Source: Acaryochloris sp. IP29b_bin.137
GTDB lineage: Bacteria; Cyanobacteriota; Cyanobacteriia; Thermosynechococcales; Thermosynechococcaceae
Direction of reading: 5' to 3'
DNA length: 45,491 nucleotides
Assembly (NCBI RefSeq): GCF_028285745.1
Contig: NZ_JANQOP010000228.1
Location: 1-45,491 of the forward strand
Part shown: positions 44,768-45,491 of the stretch, piece after piece
How positions within the stretch are numbered: the stretch's first letter is position 1
Layout: each line of letters starts with the position of its first letter
Notes under the pieces: generated by a model
What the model was told of the DNA's origin: nothing
What the model saw: only the letters and a program-made list of their open reading frames with translations
Database searches by the model: none
Made by a program: the position numbers and the translations under genes

Positions 44768-45397
44768 CTAATCAATAGCAAAGCTATCACGAGAATAGAT
44801 TTGAAGCGCAACATCTTGGACATGGTCAAAGATAATCTTTCTTTCTTCTATCGTCAGAGAGTCACGTCTGATGCTAAAAATTTCGGCACTATTGCGATTG
44901 AAATCATGAAATCTACCCTGTCTAGCTTCTGCAGAAGTATTACTTAAAGCCATTTTCTGAACGTTCCTTTCTATGTTAGATGACCAATTCAAATTCAAGC
45001 TTCTATATAAATCCTTGAAGTAAGAAATAGGATTTTTACAAAGTTCCTAATGAATGACAAGTAACCAGTCAGGATATGTATCAGCCTGAGACAACAATAC
45101 TTTATACATTGCTTTCCAAAATAATGAAGCTTCTATCAGCGAATTTGTCCACGTTTGAGAAAAAGATTCCCTTTTATTGGGAAAATAGTCTGTCATTAAT
45201 TCATGCTGTTGGCTTAATGGAAGCAAGGGAGGCCATAACTTAACACGCTTATAACTAGCAATTTGAGAAAGAGGGTGCTTAACCAATATTACTGGTTTTA
45301 CTCCAAATTGTAGATATAGATACTCAGTTAATAATGTACCAATAGGGTCTTTGATTAAGGCAGTAGTATGGAAAGGGTTTAGTTTAGCTATCCTTAA
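44768..45397 (-). pseudogene. Broken sulfotransferase (amber codon, N-terminus missing)
   Basis: One frame of 210 codons is interrupted by a single TAG at 45047-45049. Reading through gives IAKLNPFHTTALIKDPIG, then VKPVILVKHPLSQIASYKR, the 3'-phosphate (PAPS) binding strand and helix of sulfotransferases, then LLVIH, stop, ELCKNPISYFKDLYRSLNL. Family members have HEELC or YEDLC at this place, so the stop is most simply a GAG-to-TAG change. The C-terminal part ends SRDSFAID. The N-terminal 5'-phosphosulfate loop (PRSGTT-like) is absent: a stop lies at 45398-45400 and mobile-element-like DNA follows. The intact enzyme would have sulfated a glycan or small molecule, matching the glycan genes on the same strand. 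Confidence 0.75.
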
Positions 45398-45405
45398 CTA
45401 TCCTT

Positions 45406-45491
45406 CTTAAGCCTCCGGTTTGACCGGAGGACTCGTAAGGTTTAACCTTCCCTGCGGTCATAGTCCTATCCCAAAACTTCGGGAGTTGCTA
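45406..45491 (-). mobile_element. Possible right end of an IS200/IS605-type (TnpB) element
   Basis: CCTCCGG (45412-45418) and CCGGAGG (45424-45430) form a 7-bp hairpin with loop TTTGA. A second stem, AAGGTT/AACCTT, lies at 45437-45449. Subterminal hairpins of this type mark IS200/IS605 ends. On the minus strand a frame enters from the window edge and stops at 45458-45460 (SNSRSFGIGL, stop), as would the tail of tnpB. The identification rests on structure and position only; the body of the element is outside the window. Confidence 0.35.

Overview
The window looks like chromosomal DNA of a unicellular marine-type cyanobacterium. The evidence is the set of cyanobacterial genes (ntcA, a 112-residue PII, the plant/cyanobacterial diaminopimelate aminotransferase dapL, an SbtA-like bicarbonate permease, UPF0367, a DUF6887/DUF6888 pair) and the frequent palindrome GCGATCGC (HIP1). 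The gene content and protein style resemble Acaryochloris; that genus is a guess, not shown. I see no tRNA, rRNA or CRISPR array.

Layout. 0.2-3.5 kb: leuB, followed by two related pentapeptide-repeat genes on the minus strand that flank a Uma2-family gene. A decayed copy of the leuB 3' end lies between the first pentapeptide gene and the Uma2 gene, so this block arose by local duplication or insertion. 3.9-6.2 kb: a membrane-anchored propeller protein and fabI. 6.4-10.5 kb: nitrogen control. ntcA lies behind a textbook NtcA-activated promoter; glnB (PII) and aroE lie on the other strand, and a secreted protein of unknown function sits between. 10.9-18.0 kb: ordinary core and housekeeping genes: an FbpC/FutC-type ABC ATPase, a Ser/Thr kinase, ssb, an AI-2E family permease, glyQ, a START-like protein, a DJ-1/PfpI protein and a hypothetical protein.

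18.2-25.9 kb: one 2542-residue exoprotein that joins a phytase-like domain nested inside another propeller, an extracellular nuclease, a 5'-nucleotidase and RTX calcium-binding repeats. It looks like a single-chain machine for taking phosphate from DNA and organophosphates. 25.9-28.5 kb: an SbtA-like permease between two long AT-rich gaps. The first gap holds a start-less reading frame and a clean intrinsic terminator upstream of the permease. 28.5-33.3 kb: dapL, a rhodanese, a four-base-overlapping DUF6888/DUF6887 pair, pyrB, and a UPF0367/ECF-ATPase pair that also overlaps by ATGA.

33.3-45.5 kb: all minus strand. A G8-domain, PKD and RTX exoprotein lies downstream of a surface-glycan set: a nucleotidyltransferase-like protein, a secreted protein that may be lyase-like, two GT4 glycosyltransferases, a SAM methyltransferase and a broken sulfotransferase. 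The sulfotransferase has an in-frame amber codon and has lost its N-terminus next to structured DNA that resembles the end of an IS200/IS605 element. The two RTX proteins imply type I secretion, but no exporter is encoded here. The best candidates for follow-up are the phosphate-scavenging megaprotein, the DUF6888/DUF6887 pair, the leader terminator before the bicarbonate permease, and the decaying sulfated-glycan locus.
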